Positions 23,911 through 33,123 of a stretch of DNA of 64,000 nucleotides are shown in pieces (the stretch's first letter is position 1; each line of letters starts with the position of its first letter). The stretch covers positions 382,233 through 446,232 of the forward strand of contig NZ_GL877882.1 in NCBI RefSeq assembly GCF_000194155.1, written 5' to 3'. Origin of the DNA: Saccharopolyspora spinosa NRRL 18395. Lineage in GTDB: Bacteria; Actinomycetota; Actinomycetes; Mycobacteriales; Pseudonocardiaceae. The notes below the pieces were generated by a model. It searched no databases and had not been told where the DNA came from. It saw only the letters and a program-made list of their open reading frames with translations. Made by a program: the position numbers and the translations under genes.

Positions 23911-26232
23911 ATGAGTGCACCGCCCTTGAAACAGTCTCAGGGTGGGTGGCCGGCGGAGGTGACGAGCTTTGTCGGCCGCCGGATAGAGCTGAGCCAGGTC
24001 AGGCGTGCGTTGTCAGGTTCGCGGCTGGTGAGTCTGACCGGTGTTGGAGGTGTGGGCAAGACTCGGCTGGCATTGCGGCTGTCCTGGGACGTGCGGCGCG
24101 CGTTTCCGGACGGGGTTTGCTTGGTCGAGCTGGCTGGCCTGGAGGACGAGGGGCTCGTGCCCCAGTCTGTGATTACTGCTTTGGGGATCCACGATCAAGC
24201 GACTCGTTGGACGCCTGAGACCGTGGCCGAGCGTGTGGGGGACCGGCGGCTGCTGCTCGTTCTGGACAACTGTGAGCATGTCTTGGAGACGTGCGCAGCC
24301 ACGGTGGCCACGCTCTTGGAGCGGTGCCCGCAGCTTCGGGTGCTGACGACTACGCGACAGGCACTCGGCATCGCAGGAGAGCAGGTCCTGCGGGTGCCGG
24401 CGTTGAGCTACCCGCCGGGTGACGCGGAATTGCAGCCTTCAGGCTTCATGGGGTATGAGGCCGTGGCCTTGTTTGTGGACCGAGCGGGCGCCGTGGTGCC
24501 GGACTTCGCTCTCGATGACCGCACAGCCTCGGCAGTGTGCGCTATCTGTCGCCGCCTGGACGGGATCCCGTTGGCAGTCGAATTGGCGGCGTTCAGCCTC
24601 CGAGTCTTGTCTCCCGATCAGCTAGTGCAACGGCTGGATGACCGATTTTCCTTGCTGAACGTGGGAAACCGGGATGCGTTGCCAAGGCACCAGACACTTC
24701 GTGCTCTGATCGACTGGAGCTTCGATCTGTGTTCGGAAGAGGAGAGGACGTTCTGGGCGAGGGCGTCCGTGTTCGCTGAACACTTCGACCTCGAAGGTGC
24801 GGAGAGAGTCTGTGTCGCGGACGACCTGGATCGGACAGTCGTCCTCGATGCTATTGCTGGACTCGTGGACAAATCAATCCTGATCCGCGACGAGCGGGAC
24901 GGACGAGTCCGCTTTCGGATGTTGGAGACGATCCGACAGTACGGCCTGGACGTGCTGCGTGGTTCCGGCCACGAACGGCAGGTTCGGTGTCGTCACCGCG
25001 ATTGGTATCGAGGACTGGTTGAGCAGATGCAACTCGACTGGTTTGGCCCGGATCAGACCGCCTGGTTCGCTCGCATGCGGGTTGAACACACGAATATTAG
25101 GACCGCGCTCGAATTCTGCTTGCGGGAGCCAGGCGAGGCTTCGGCTGGGGTGCGCATCGCGGACAACCTCCGGGACTACTGGCGCGTGAGCGGACTCATC
25201 AGCGAGGGACGTCGCTGGTGCGATCGGTTCCTGGAGGGGGATAGTGGCGCGAGCGTCCGGCGTTTGCGTCTGCTCATCAGTGCTAGCCACCTCGCACTTC
25301 TTCAAAGCGACCTGTGGGCAGCGGTTGAGCCGCTCGACGAAGCGCGAAGCCTCGCGTTCGACCTTCGTGACGAGTTCTGCGACTTGCTGCTTCACGTTCC
25401 GGAGGCAGTGGCGGAGGCACTCCAGGAGGAGTTCCCGCAGGCCATCACTACATTGGAAGAGCGCATAGATGGGCTTCGCCGTTCCGGTGATCTGCCGTGG
25501 TTTTCGACCGCGCTGGTCGTTTTGGGAGTGAGCTGCTCGCTGTTGGGCGACCATGAGCGGACGACCACCTACTACAACGAGCTGCTCGATCTGTGCCGAG
25601 TACATGGCGAAAAGTGGCGTCGGTCGTATGCGCTTTGGGGGCTGGGGGTTGATGCGTGGCGGCAGGGTGACACGCTGCATGCCACCGAGCTTGTGCGGGA
25701 AAGCCTTGAAATTCAACGCCATTTCAATGACTACTTGGGCGCAGGGCAGTGCGTCGAGGCCCTGGCGTGGATCGCGACGAGCGAGCGGCGTTGGCAGCAA
25801 GCTGCGCGGCTTTTCGGGTTGGCGAGCACAATCCGTTACGAGACAGGCGGGCGTCTCCTGTACTTCTTCAGTGGGTATCATGCTGAATGCGAGCGAAAGG
25901 CGCACGAGGAGCTGGGGGATGGAGCCTACGCCAGGCTTTTTGAGCAGGGCGCGAATGTGGGGCTTGAAGGTGCTATCGGGTACGTACTAGGTGAACGGAG
26001 TGTCAAGCATCGACCGAAGAAGTATGACGCTACACCCCTGAGTCGTCGTGAGCGGGAGGTTGCTGACCTGGTGGCACAAGGTATGAGCAACAAGCAGATC
26101 GCCAATGGCCTTATGATCTCTCAACGGACAGCGGAAGCCCACGTTGAACACATTCTCGTTAAACTAGGATTCATGTCTCGTGCCGAGATTGCAGCCTGGG
26201 TAACCGAGCAGCGGTCGGACGATACCCCTTAA
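23911..26232 (+). CDS. LuxR-family regulator with N-terminal NB-ARC ATPase and TPR region
   Basis: A 773-residue protein. The N-terminus has FVGRRIEL and Walker A GVGGVGKT (44-51), Walker B RRLLLVLDNCEHV, the sensor VLTTTRQALGI and RRLDGIPLAVELAA, a standard NB-ARC/AfsR-like ATPase. Then a winged helix (LRALIDWSFDLCSEEE) and a degenerate TPR region with many Trp and Leu residues. The C-terminal 60 residues form a LuxR helix-turn-helix: LSRREREVADLVAQGMSNKQ, then ISQRTAEAHVEHILVKLGF. It probably binds DNA after ATP- and ligand-driven activation. The codon use is less GC-biased than its neighbours. No operon partner is evident; it ends 123 bases before the convergent oxidoreductase gene. Confidence 0.9.
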   Translation: MSAPPLKQSQGGWPAEVTSFVGRRIELSQVRRALSGSRLVSLTGVGGVGKTRLALRLSWDVRRAFPDGVCLVELAGLEDEGLVPQSVITALGIHDQATRWTPETVAERVGDRRLLLVLDNCEHVLETCAATVATLLERCPQLRVLTTTRQALGIAGEQVLRVPALSYPPGDAELQPSGFMGYEAVALFVDRAGAVVPDFALDDRTASAVCAICRRLDGIPLAVELAAFSLRVLSPDQLVQRLDDRFSLLNVGNRDALPRHQTLRALIDWSFDLCSEEERTFWARASVFAEHFDLEGAERVCVADDLDRTVVLDAIAGLVDKSILIRDERDGRVRFRMLETIRQYGLDVLRGSGHERQVRCRHRDWYRGLVEQMQLDWFGPDQTAWFARMRVEHTNIRTALEFCLREPGEASAGVRIADNLRDYWRVSGLISEGRRWCDRFLEGDSGASVRRLRLLISASHLALLQSDLWAAVEPLDEARSLAFDLRDEFCDLLLHVPEAVAEALQEEFPQAITTLEERIDGLRRSGDLPWFSTALVVLGVSCSLLGDHERTTTYYNELLDLCRVHGEKWRRSYALWGLGVDAWRQGDTLHATELVRESLEIQRHFNDYLGAGQCVEALAWIATSERRWQQAARLFGLASTIRYETGGRLLYFFSGYHAECERKAHEELGDGAYARLFEQGANVGLEGAIGYVLGERSVKHRPKKYDATPLSRREREVADLVAQGMSNKQIANGLMISQRTAEAHVEHILVKLGFMSRAEIAAWVTEQRSDDTP

Positions 26233-26355
26233 ATCTGTACGGCCGCCGGTTGCGACGCTAGCCACCATTGTTCCGTGCCCGAAGAGGTCACCGATGCCGA
26301 GGGCTACACCCGGGACGCTATCGGTATCCCTTTGGTTCATCGGGCGTCCTCACAG

Positions 26356-28317
26356 TCATCGCCTTGCCAATGACGCGGGGATCGCTGTCTCAGCGAGCGC
26401 GGCGCCCTCTGAGACGGCGTCGTTGACCCGGCGAGGCTGGACGGCATCACCGATAACCGACCGCGGAATGCCTGCCCGTGTCAGGGAGTCCGCGAGCGAG
26501 TTGTCCGGCGTGGCACCGGACCAGTGCACCGCCCAGGACACCGACAAGGTTTCCGTGACACCGCCGCCGAACATCCCGGTGACGTTGAGGTCGCCGCCCG
26601 GGGAGGCGACGACTCGAGACCGTTCGATCACCCGGATACCCAGCTCGTTGAGCCTGGCGAGCAACGGGTAGAGAGTCGGCTCGCCCTCGCCTTCGGCGAC
26701 GTGGAGGCAGCTGGTCACCAAGGTCACGTCGGATCCGGATTCCGCCAGTTTCTCGGCGATGAGTACGGCGTCCGCGCGTCCCATCTCGTCGATGACGGCT
26801 CCCGGGCCGGTGGGCCGCCGGCCGGACATGGCGTCGTCGAGCGTGATGAGACGGGGTCCGTTCGTGGGTACGTTGATGGGGCTCGGGACGGCGGTGGCGC
26901 CGGTGGCGAGGACCGTGTGGTCCGGGCTTTCGGTTCGCACGAACCCGAGATCCGCGTCGAGACCGAGCCGGACGTCGACCTGCGCCTGTGCCAGGCTGTG
27001 GCGCCACCACTCGATGAGCCTGCGGAATTCACGGCGGGAGAACGAGTCGGTCCACTGGAGCATCCGGCCGCCCAGTTCCGAACCGCGGTCCACGAGCGTC
27101 ACGCGATGCCCGCGCAGGGCCAGCGCGCGGGCTGCTTCCATCCCGCCGGGCCCGCCGCCGATCACGAGGTAGCGCATCGGCTCGGACACGGGTTCGGGCT
27201 GGCGCTCCTGGCCTACGCGTGGATTTCCGATGCACCGGACGCCGTGGCCTTTCATGTGGAAGTTCGCGCACACGTTGGCGCCAACGCACGGCCGGATGTC
27301 TGCGTGCCGACCGGTCTTGGCTTTGCTGAAGAACTCGGGGTCGGCGATCTGCGCTCGGACCACGCCGACCAGGTCGGCATCGCCGGACGCGACGATCTCC
27401 TCGGCCAGCGCCGGATCCGTAACACGGCCCACGCAGGCGACGGGCAGGTTCGTGGTCTTCTTGACGGCGGCGGCGAGGTGCCGGAACAGGCCGTGCGGGG
27501 TGCCGGTGGCGGGGTAGCCGTAGGTGAAGGACTCCCGGTGGGTTGGGGTACCGCCGGTCACCGACAAATAGTCCACCAGGCCCGACTGTTCCAGGTGCTG
27601 GGCGACCTCTCCGGCGATCGCCGGGGTCATCCCGTCGGCGATGAACTCGTCCGCGCTGATCCGGACGCCGAGCATGAGGTCAGAGCCGATGGCCGTGCGC
27701 ACGGCTGCGACGACAGCGAGCGGGAAACGCATTCGCGCCGCGGTCTCGCCACCCCACTCGTCTTGGCGCAGGTTGAACGCCGGGGACAGGAACGTGCCGA
27801 GCAATGAACCCCGTGCCATGAGCAATTCGACACCGTCGAGCTGTCCCTCGTGGACGCGGGCAGCCGCCGCGCCGTATGCGGTGACGACCTCGGCGATCTG
27901 CTCCGAGGAGATCGGGGACGCGGTTTCCCTGGTCCTTTCCGGACGATACTCACTCGCGGAAAGCACGTGCATGTTGGCCGAGTGGGTCAGCAGGCCCGAG
28001 TGCGAAAGCTGGGCGAGTAGCCGCCCACCTTCCGCGTGCACGGCGTCCGCAAGCATCTGGTAGCCCGGAATGACGCTGTCATCGTGGTTGGCCATCCTGG
28101 CAGGCCCCATCTCGGCCCGCTGCGACAGTGTCACGGCGGTGTTTCCGGTGACCTGCATGGCGGCGCCCGCGCGAGCGCGAAGCCGGTAGTACTCCGCCTG
28201 GCGTGCGCTGGGGAGCCCGTCTTCGGCGAACATCTCTTGGTGAGCGGGTACGTAAAGGCGGTTCGGCAGCTCGTGCTTCCCGATCCGGATCGGCGAGAAG
28301 AGGTGGGGCATGTCCAC
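26356..28317 (-). CDS. OYE-type flavin oxidoreductase fused to FAD/NAD(P) domain (2,4-dienoyl-CoA reductase/2-enoate reductase-like)
   Basis: A 653-residue protein. Residues 1-370 form an Old Yellow Enzyme barrel; 380-653 carry a Rossmann domain (IGGGPGGMEAARALALRG). This architecture is that of 2,4-dienoyl-CoA reductase, 2-enoate reductase and trimethylamine dehydrogenase. Two oddities: the four-Cys [4Fe-4S] motif reads C344-V-G-A347-N-V-C350 and C362, so the second cysteine is Ala; and the usual active-site segment with His/His/Tyr (H-x2-HGYL) is here L166-M-A-R169-G-S171-L. It is the last gene of the ligase operon, 22 bases after the MFS gene. It may therefore use a chemistry different from enoate reduction, or tolerate a modified cluster. 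Substrate unknown. Confidence 0.85.
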   Translation of the reverse strand: MDMPHLFSPIRIGKHELPNRLYVPAHQEMFAEDGLPSARQAEYYRLRARAGAAMQVTGNTAVTLSQRAEMGPARMANHDDSVIPGYQMLADAVHAEGGRLLAQLSHSGLLTHSANMHVLSASEYRPERTRETASPISSEQIAEVVTAYGAAAARVHEGQLDGVELLMARGSLLGTFLSPAFNLRQDEWGGETAARMRFPLAVVAAVRTAIGSDLMLGVRISADEFIADGMTPAIAGEVAQHLEQSGLVDYLSVTGGTPTHRESFTYGYPATGTPHGLFRHLAAAVKKTTNLPVACVGRVTDPALAEEIVASGDADLVGVVRAQIADPEFFSKAKTGRHADIRPCVGANVCANFHMKGHGVRCIGNPRVGQERQPEPVSEPMRYLVIGGGPGGMEAARALALRGHRVTLVDRGSELGGRMLQWTDSFSRREFRRLIEWWRHSLAQAQVDVRLGLDADLGFVRTESPDHTVLATGATAVPSPINVPTNGPRLITLDDAMSGRRPTGPGAVIDEMGRADAVLIAEKLAESGSDVTLVTSCLHVAEGEGEPTLYPLLARLNELGIRVIERSRVVASPGGDLNVTGMFGGGVTETLSVSWAVHWSGATPDNSLADSLTRAGIPRSVIGDAVQPRRVNDAVSEGAALAETAIPASLARR

Positions 28318-28339
28318 AGTGGTCCTCCGGTGTGGTGGG

Positions 28340-29692
28340 TCAGGCGGCGGTGGGCGGAGTCGGATCGAGCACCCCCTTGGCGGCGGGCGTCATCTCGGAC
28401 AGCGGCGCCGAGCGTGTCTCGGGGAGAAGGGCAGCGAGGACGCAGAAGGAGATCAGCGCGGCCGTGGAGACGTAGACGGCCGGGGCGAGGGAACTGCCCG
28501 TGATGCCGACCAGCCAGGTGGACAGGAAGGGCGCCGTGCCGGCGAATATCATGTAGGCGCCTTGGTAGCCGAGCGCGTTGCTGCTGTAGCGGACCTGTGG
28601 TGGGAAGAGTTCGACTGAGATCACGGTGGTCATCACCGAAAGCCCGGCCAGGGAAATCGCGAACAGACACTGGCCGATCGTCGCGGTGAACACGTTGCCG
28701 ACGGCCATGAGGACGAAGGACGGCACGGCCAATATGACGACGGCGGCGTGGCTGACGAGGGTGACTGGTTTGCGTCCGATCTTGTCGGAGATCCGGGCGT
28801 AGACCAGTCCGGCGACGCAGAAAGCCAGTACGGCGGCCGCGTTGATGAGCAACGCTGGGGTGCGGCCGAAGCCCAGCTCTTTGGTCAGGTGGGTGACCAT
28901 GTAAGAGCTCAGCATGTAGAACGAGATTCCCGAGACCGCTGCCGAGACGAAGAGCAGCAGGATGCGTCGGTACTGCGTGCGGAGTGCCGTCACGACCGGC
29001 AGTCGCTCGAGGTTGCCCTGCTGCTTGGCCTGTTGGTACGCCGGGGTTTCCTCCACCTTGAGCCGCAGGTAGAGGCCGATGATGCCCAGCGGGCCTGCCA
29101 GCAGGAACGGGATTCGCCATCCCCATGCGGCGAACTGTGTGTCACTAAGGATCGCGGAGAACGGCAGTACCAGGGCGATCGCCGCGACGAAGGGGAACAC
29201 CGAAGAGATGTTGATCGATGCGCCGTGGACACCGCGCCGTTCGGGAGGTGCGTGTTCGACGACGAACGCGGACGCACCCGAGAACTCGCCGCCGACCGAG
29301 AAGTTCTGGATCAGGCGCAACGCGAGCAGTAGCAGTGGAGCCGCGATGCCGATCGTCGAATAGGCCGGCAGTAGTCCGACCAGGACCGTGCAAGCGGTCA
29401 TCATGATGATGGCGACCGAGAGCACGTTGCGGCGGCCGACCTTGTCGCCGAAGTGCCCGAACACGATTCCGCCGAGCGGGCGGCCGACGAATCCGATCGC
29501 GAAGATTCCGAAAGTGGCCAACAGCGCGGACAGGGAGTCACCGGTGGGGAAGAACTGGGTGGCGATGACGGGCGCCACCAGTCCGTACACGGCGAAGTCG
29601 TAGTACTCGACGAATGTGCCGCTCACGCCGGTCAGGAGTGCGCGGACCCGTGATCGGTTGGCTTCGCGGGCGCGGGATGTCTTCGTTGACAT
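28340..29692 (-). CDS. MFS transporter, metabolite:H+ symporter (MHS) family
   Basis: A 450-residue, 12-span carrier. The first spans hold GTFVEYYDFAVYG, the MHS family signature, followed by the loop GHFGDKVGRRNVL that matches the A-loop motif of major facilitator proteins; another marker, LRLIQNFSVGGEFSGASAF, lies in span 4-5. Members import shikimate, alpha-ketoglutarate, proline/betaine, citrate or aromatic acids with protons. It is placed inside an operon with an acyl-CoA ligase and enoyl-CoA hydratase, so a carboxylic acid substrate is likely. The ATG 29692 has GAGGTG about 6 bases before it. The gene follows the ligase stop by 15 bases. Confidence 0.92.
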   Translation of the reverse strand: MSTKTSRAREANRSRVRALLTGVSGTFVEYYDFAVYGLVAPVIATQFFPTGDSLSALLATFGIFAIGFVGRPLGGIVFGHFGDKVGRRNVLSVAIIMMTACTVLVGLLPAYSTIGIAAPLLLLALRLIQNFSVGGEFSGASAFVVEHAPPERRGVHGASINISSVFPFVAAIALVLPFSAILSDTQFAAWGWRIPFLLAGPLGIIGLYLRLKVEETPAYQQAKQQGNLERLPVVTALRTQYRRILLLFVSAAVSGISFYMLSSYMVTHLTKELGFGRTPALLINAAAVLAFCVAGLVYARISDKIGRKPVTLVSHAAVVILAVPSFVLMAVGNVFTATIGQCLFAISLAGLSVMTTVISVELFPPQVRYSSNALGYQGAYMIFAGTAPFLSTWLVGITGSSLAPAVYVSTAALISFCVLAALLPETRSAPLSEMTPAAKGVLDPTPPTAA

Positions 29693-29707
29693 GTGATCAC
29701 CTCGTGG

Positions 29708-31306
29708 TTACGCGACAACATCATCGGTGTGCGTGGCCTGACTCCATTGGCGCAGCTGAGCGCGGCGCACCTTGCCCGTAGCCGATCGGGGCAGGTCGTC
29801 GGCGAACCTGACCGCCTGCGGCTGGGCGAACTTCGAGTACTCTTCTCGGATGTGCCTCGCGACCTTCGCCGCGAGTTCGTCGCTTGCCTTCGTCGGATCC
29901 TTCAGTTCCACCCAGACCTCGAGCGCCTGGCCCTTTACCGGGTCCGCGACGCCGATCACCCCTGCTTCGTTGACGAAGGCGAGTCGGCGCACGACGTCCT
30001 CGACCTCGTCGGGGCCGATCCGGTAGCCCGAGGTCTTGATGACGTCGTCGACGCGTCCGGAGATCCAGTAGAAGCCGTCGTCGTCGACGATCGCCTCGTC
30101 CTTGGTGTGGAACCACTTCCCGCCGAAGTCGCGCTTCGAGGCCTCCGGCCGCTGCCAGTAGCCGAGCGGGAACTGCGGATTGCTGTTGACGCGCAGGCAG
30201 ATCTCCCCGGGCTGTCCCGGCTCGACCGGGTTCTCGTCGCGGTCGAGCAGCGCGACCTCCCAGCCGGGCAACGGGCGGCCGACCGAACCCGGCCGGACCT
30301 CGAGGCCGGGAAAGTTGCCCAGCAGCGGATAGGACTCGGTCGACCCGTAGTAGTCGAGCAGGCGGGTACCGAACTGTTCCTCGAACCACGCGATCAGTTC
30401 GGGCCGCAGTGGCTCGTTCGCACAGCAGATCGTGGTGAACCGCTGGGGGAACCGGGCCCCCACGTCCGGCACCGCCAGCCGGACCTTGCGCAGGAAGGTC
30501 GGGTTGACCAGTGCGTGCGTGACCTCGTTGCGGCTCATGCTGTCGAGCAGACCAAGCGGGTCGAGCCCCTTCTCCGGGCGATACACCAGGTGGACCGCGC
30601 CGGCGCGCAGCGGACCGAGCAGCTTCGCCATCGACCAGGCCCAGTCTCCGACGCCGTGGAAGACGTCACCGGGCCGGAGATCATGGCAGTGCGTGAACTC
30701 GTTGTGCCCGATCAGGCTGCGATGAGCGTGGACTATGCCTTTGGCCGGGCCCGTGGTGCCCGAGGTGTAGAAGATCAGCGCGGGGTCGTCCGGGCTGGTG
30801 GGTACGTCGTTGAAGACCGGCTCGACATTGTCGAAGGCCGGGTCGTCAACGTCGATCACCGACGTTCCTTCCATGCCCTCGAGACGGCCCAGCCCGTCGC
30901 TGTCGGCGAGGATGACCGCCGGAGTGCAGTCGGCGACGCGCGCGCGGATCGGATCATCGGACCACAGCAGCGACAGAGTCACCATGATCGCACCCGTCCG
31001 CAGCACACCCAGGTAGACCGCCGGGGTGTCCGGGCGTTGGGGCAGCAGGACAGCGACGCGATCGCCCTTGCGCACCCCGAGGTCACGCAGATACGCCGCT
31101 ACCTGGCGGGAACGGTCCTGTACCTCTCCCCAGGAGACCTCGACGTGAGCGCCGGTGAAGTCCTCGAAGATCAATGCCTGTGTGCCGCGGTCGTGATGGT
31201 CGGCCACGTCGACCGCCATGTTGTACTCCGCCGGAATCTCCCAGCGGTGCGCGGCGCACATCTCGTCATAGGACCGGGCGGCCATCATGCGTGCCTGCTC
31301 CGTCAT
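29708..31306 (-). CDS. AMP-dependent acyl-CoA ligase, benzoate-CoA ligase-like group
   Basis: From ATG 31306, 532 residues; an upstream in-frame start at 31390 is rejected because the hydratase gene occupies that DNA and 31306 overlaps its stop by four bases (ATGA). The ATP/AMP motif FYTSGTTGPAKG, the A5 motif YYGSTESYPLLG, the hinge ISGRVDDVIKTSGYRIGP and the C-terminal catalytic Lys in SATGKVRR are all present. The pattern resembles ligases for acetate, medium-chain or benzoate-type acids. It would activate the acid imported by the neighbouring MHS carrier, giving a CoA thioester for the hydratase. Specificity cannot be set by inspection. Confidence 0.9.
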   Translation of the reverse strand: MTEQARMMAARSYDEMCAAHRWEIPAEYNMAVDVADHHDRGTQALIFEDFTGAHVEVSWGEVQDRSRQVAAYLRDLGVRKGDRVAVLLPQRPDTPAVYLGVLRTGAIMVTLSLLWSDDPIRARVADCTPAVILADSDGLGRLEGMEGTSVIDVDDPAFDNVEPVFNDVPTSPDDPALIFYTSGTTGPAKGIVHAHRSLIGHNEFTHCHDLRPGDVFHGVGDWAWSMAKLLGPLRAGAVHLVYRPEKGLDPLGLLDSMSRNEVTHALVNPTFLRKVRLAVPDVGARFPQRFTTICCANEPLRPELIAWFEEQFGTRLLDYYGSTESYPLLGNFPGLEVRPGSVGRPLPGWEVALLDRDENPVEPGQPGEICLRVNSNPQFPLGYWQRPEASKRDFGGKWFHTKDEAIVDDDGFYWISGRVDDVIKTSGYRIGPDEVEDVVRRLAFVNEAGVIGVADPVKGQALEVWVELKDPTKASDELAAKVARHIREEYSKFAQPQAVRFADDLPRSATGKVRRAQLRQWSQATHTDDVVA

Positions 31307-32091
31307 CGACGCGCTCCATCGAGGAAGCGGCGCATCTCCTGTTGCGGCTCTCCGGAGGCGTTCGACTCGCGGTGCACCTGCTTGGCCCACGTGACCGCCT
31401 CCTGGTAGGCGGCTTCCTCGATCCGGCGGATCCAGTCCTTCGTCGTGCGGACCGCGACACCGGGCAGGTCGGCCAGTCGCCTGGCCTCGGACATCGCCTT
31501 CTCGAAGACCTGTCCCTCCTCGACGACATAGTTGAGGAGGCCGAGCCGGAGTGCCTCTTCGCCGTTGACCAGGCGTCCGCTCAGTGCGAACTCAGTCACC
31601 TTCGCCCGCCCCAGCACGCTCCACATCGCCCACACACCCGTGATGCTCGGAATGCCGGATAGTACCTCGGGCTGCCCCATGCGGGTCGCGGCGTGACCGA
31701 CGCGGATGTCGGCGAGCAGCACCCACTGGAATCCCGATCCGGCCGCGACGCCTTCGACCGCCGCGACGACGGGCTTGGGGCTGTTGCGGGTGGCCGCGTA
31801 GATGGCGTCGAAGCTGGCGATCCAGTCCTCGGCGACCCCGGGATCGTCCGGCGCGAACGCCGCGGTCTCGTTGAGGTCCTGCCCCGCGCAGAAGTTGCCG
31901 CCCGTGCCAGCGAGCACGATCGCCTTGCAGGCGTCGTCCTGCGCGAGTCCGGTGATTCGCTCGGTTAGTTCCGCACGCATGCTCATATCCCACGCGTTCA
32001 GCTTCGTGGGCCGGTTCAGCCGGACCACACCGATCTGGCCGTCGATTTCGCATTGGACGGGCGCATTCGAGTCGAAGATTTCCGTTGCCAC
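31303..32091 (-). CDS. Enoyl-CoA hydratase/isomerase family protein
   Basis: A 262-residue crotonase-fold protein. The oxyanion-hole motif GTGGNFCAGQDLNE and the second conserved segment AVEGVAAGSGFQWVLLADIRVG followed by RMGQPEVLSGIPS are present. The Glu in GQPEV matches a common catalytic position; the first catalytic Glu site is replaced by other residues (GFQW), so it could be an isomerase, hydrolase or C-C lyase rather than a simple hydratase. It is the first gene of a four-gene minus-strand operon (hydratase, ligase, MHS carrier, flavin oxidoreductase), divergent from a LysR regulator 120 bases away that should control it. Confidence 0.88.
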   Translation of the reverse strand: MATEIFDSNAPVQCEIDGQIGVVRLNRPTKLNAWDMSMRAELTERITGLAQDDACKAIVLAGTGGNFCAGQDLNETAAFAPDDPGVAEDWIASFDAIYAATRNSPKPVVAAVEGVAAGSGFQWVLLADIRVGHAATRMGQPEVLSGIPSITGVWAMWSVLGRAKVTEFALSGRLVNGEEALRLGLLNYVVEEGQVFEKAMSEARRLADLPGVAVRTTKDWIRRIEEAAYQEAVTWAKQVHRESNASGEPQQEMRRFLDGARR

Positions 32092-32188
32092 AAATTCCTC
32101 AATTCCACCGATGCGTTTGCTGACTCGACTCAGAATTCTGCATCAGAGTCGCGTTATTCCGGAAGGACCAAACCTTTGTGTACAGCAC

Positions 32189-32201
32189 TATCAGCTTGAT
32201 A
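32189..32201. promoter_or_regulatory. LysR-type operator T-N11-A
   Basis: TATCAGCTTGATA is a perfect inverted repeat (TATCA-GCT-TGATA) that fits the LysR T-N11-A box. It lies ten bases before the GTG start of the LysR gene and 98 bases upstream of the divergent enoyl-CoA hydratase start, the classical position for an autoregulatory recognition site that also serves the target operon. Confidence 0.6.
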
Positions 32202-32211
32202 TCGTGCTTTG

Positions 32212-33123
32212 GTGGAGCTACGTCACCTTCGGTATTTCGTCGCTGTTGCCGAGGAGTTGCATTTCGGCAGGGCGGCGCATCGACTGCACATGGCGTCACC
32301 GCCGTTGTCCCAGCGCATCCGTGACCTCGAGCGTGAGCTGGGCGTCGACCTCTTCGACCGGAACCCGCGCCGGGTCCAGCTGACCGAAGCCGGAGCGCTG
32401 CTCCTGGAGTACGCCCGCCGCGTACTGGACGATGTCGAAGCCGTCCACCAGGCGATGGGCCGAGCCCGATCCGGCGGCATGACGGCGCTGCGGGTGGGTG
32501 TTCCGCCGGACACCAGCGTGGCGGTGCTGGCGACGATGGTCGGCCATTTCCGGACAGCGCACCCCGATGTGCTGGTCGAGCTACGGGAAGCTACCACCAA
32601 CGAACAGGTCCACGACCTGCGAAGAGGCGAACTGGACCTCGGGGTCGTTCGTCATCCCTGCGATACGGTCGGCCTGCAATGCAGCGCCAGCATGCGCCGT
32701 GTGATCGGCGTTCTCCTGCCCCGTACCCACGAACTGGCCGATCACTCGACGGTCGACCTCCGCGACCTGAACGACTCGCCCCTGGTGGTTTTTCCGCGGA
32801 AGATGGCCTCCCACCTGTACGACCACATGCTGACGGTGTGCCGAGATCACGGCTTCATGCCCGGCATGATCCGCCACGCACGCAACCCAGGCTTCATCCA
32901 GGGCTTGGTGCTCGCGGGGCTCGGTGTCCACCTCAACGAAGAACCAGCTCAGCAACTACCCGCAGGCCTCACGTGGCGCCCGATCCACGGCGAGCCGCTG
33001 GCCTGGATCACTTCGACTGTGTGGACCCCGTCCCGTCACTCCCCGGTTCTCGGGGACCTGACGGAAGCCGTGTTCGCCGGCCTGGCGGCGGGCGGCCACG
33101 AGCCCGTCCCACAGCAGAGTTGA
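32212..33123 (+). CDS. LysR-family transcriptional regulator
   Basis: A 303-residue regulator starting at GTG 32212 (VELRHLRYFVAVAEELHFGR), the usual N-terminus; a TTG just before it is less likely. The winged helix-turn-helix spans about 1-60: AAHRLHMASPPLSQRIRDLE, then DLFDRNPRRVQLTEAG. The remainder is the two-lobed effector domain with a hinge near residue 90. It is divergent from the hydratase/ligase/carrier/oxidoreductase operon, with a T-N11-A palindrome between, so it is probably the activator of that operon in response to its substrate or a CoA intermediate. Confidence 0.92.
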   Translation: MELRHLRYFVAVAEELHFGRAAHRLHMASPPLSQRIRDLERELGVDLFDRNPRRVQLTEAGALLLEYARRVLDDVEAVHQAMGRARSGGMTALRVGVPPDTSVAVLATMVGHFRTAHPDVLVELREATTNEQVHDLRRGELDLGVVRHPCDTVGLQCSASMRRVIGVLLPRTHELADHSTVDLRDLNDSPLVVFPRKMASHLYDHMLTVCRDHGFMPGMIRHARNPGFIQGLVLAGLGVHLNEEPAQQLPAGLTWRPIHGEPLAWITSTVWTPSRHSPVLGDLTEAVFAGLAAGGHEPVPQQS

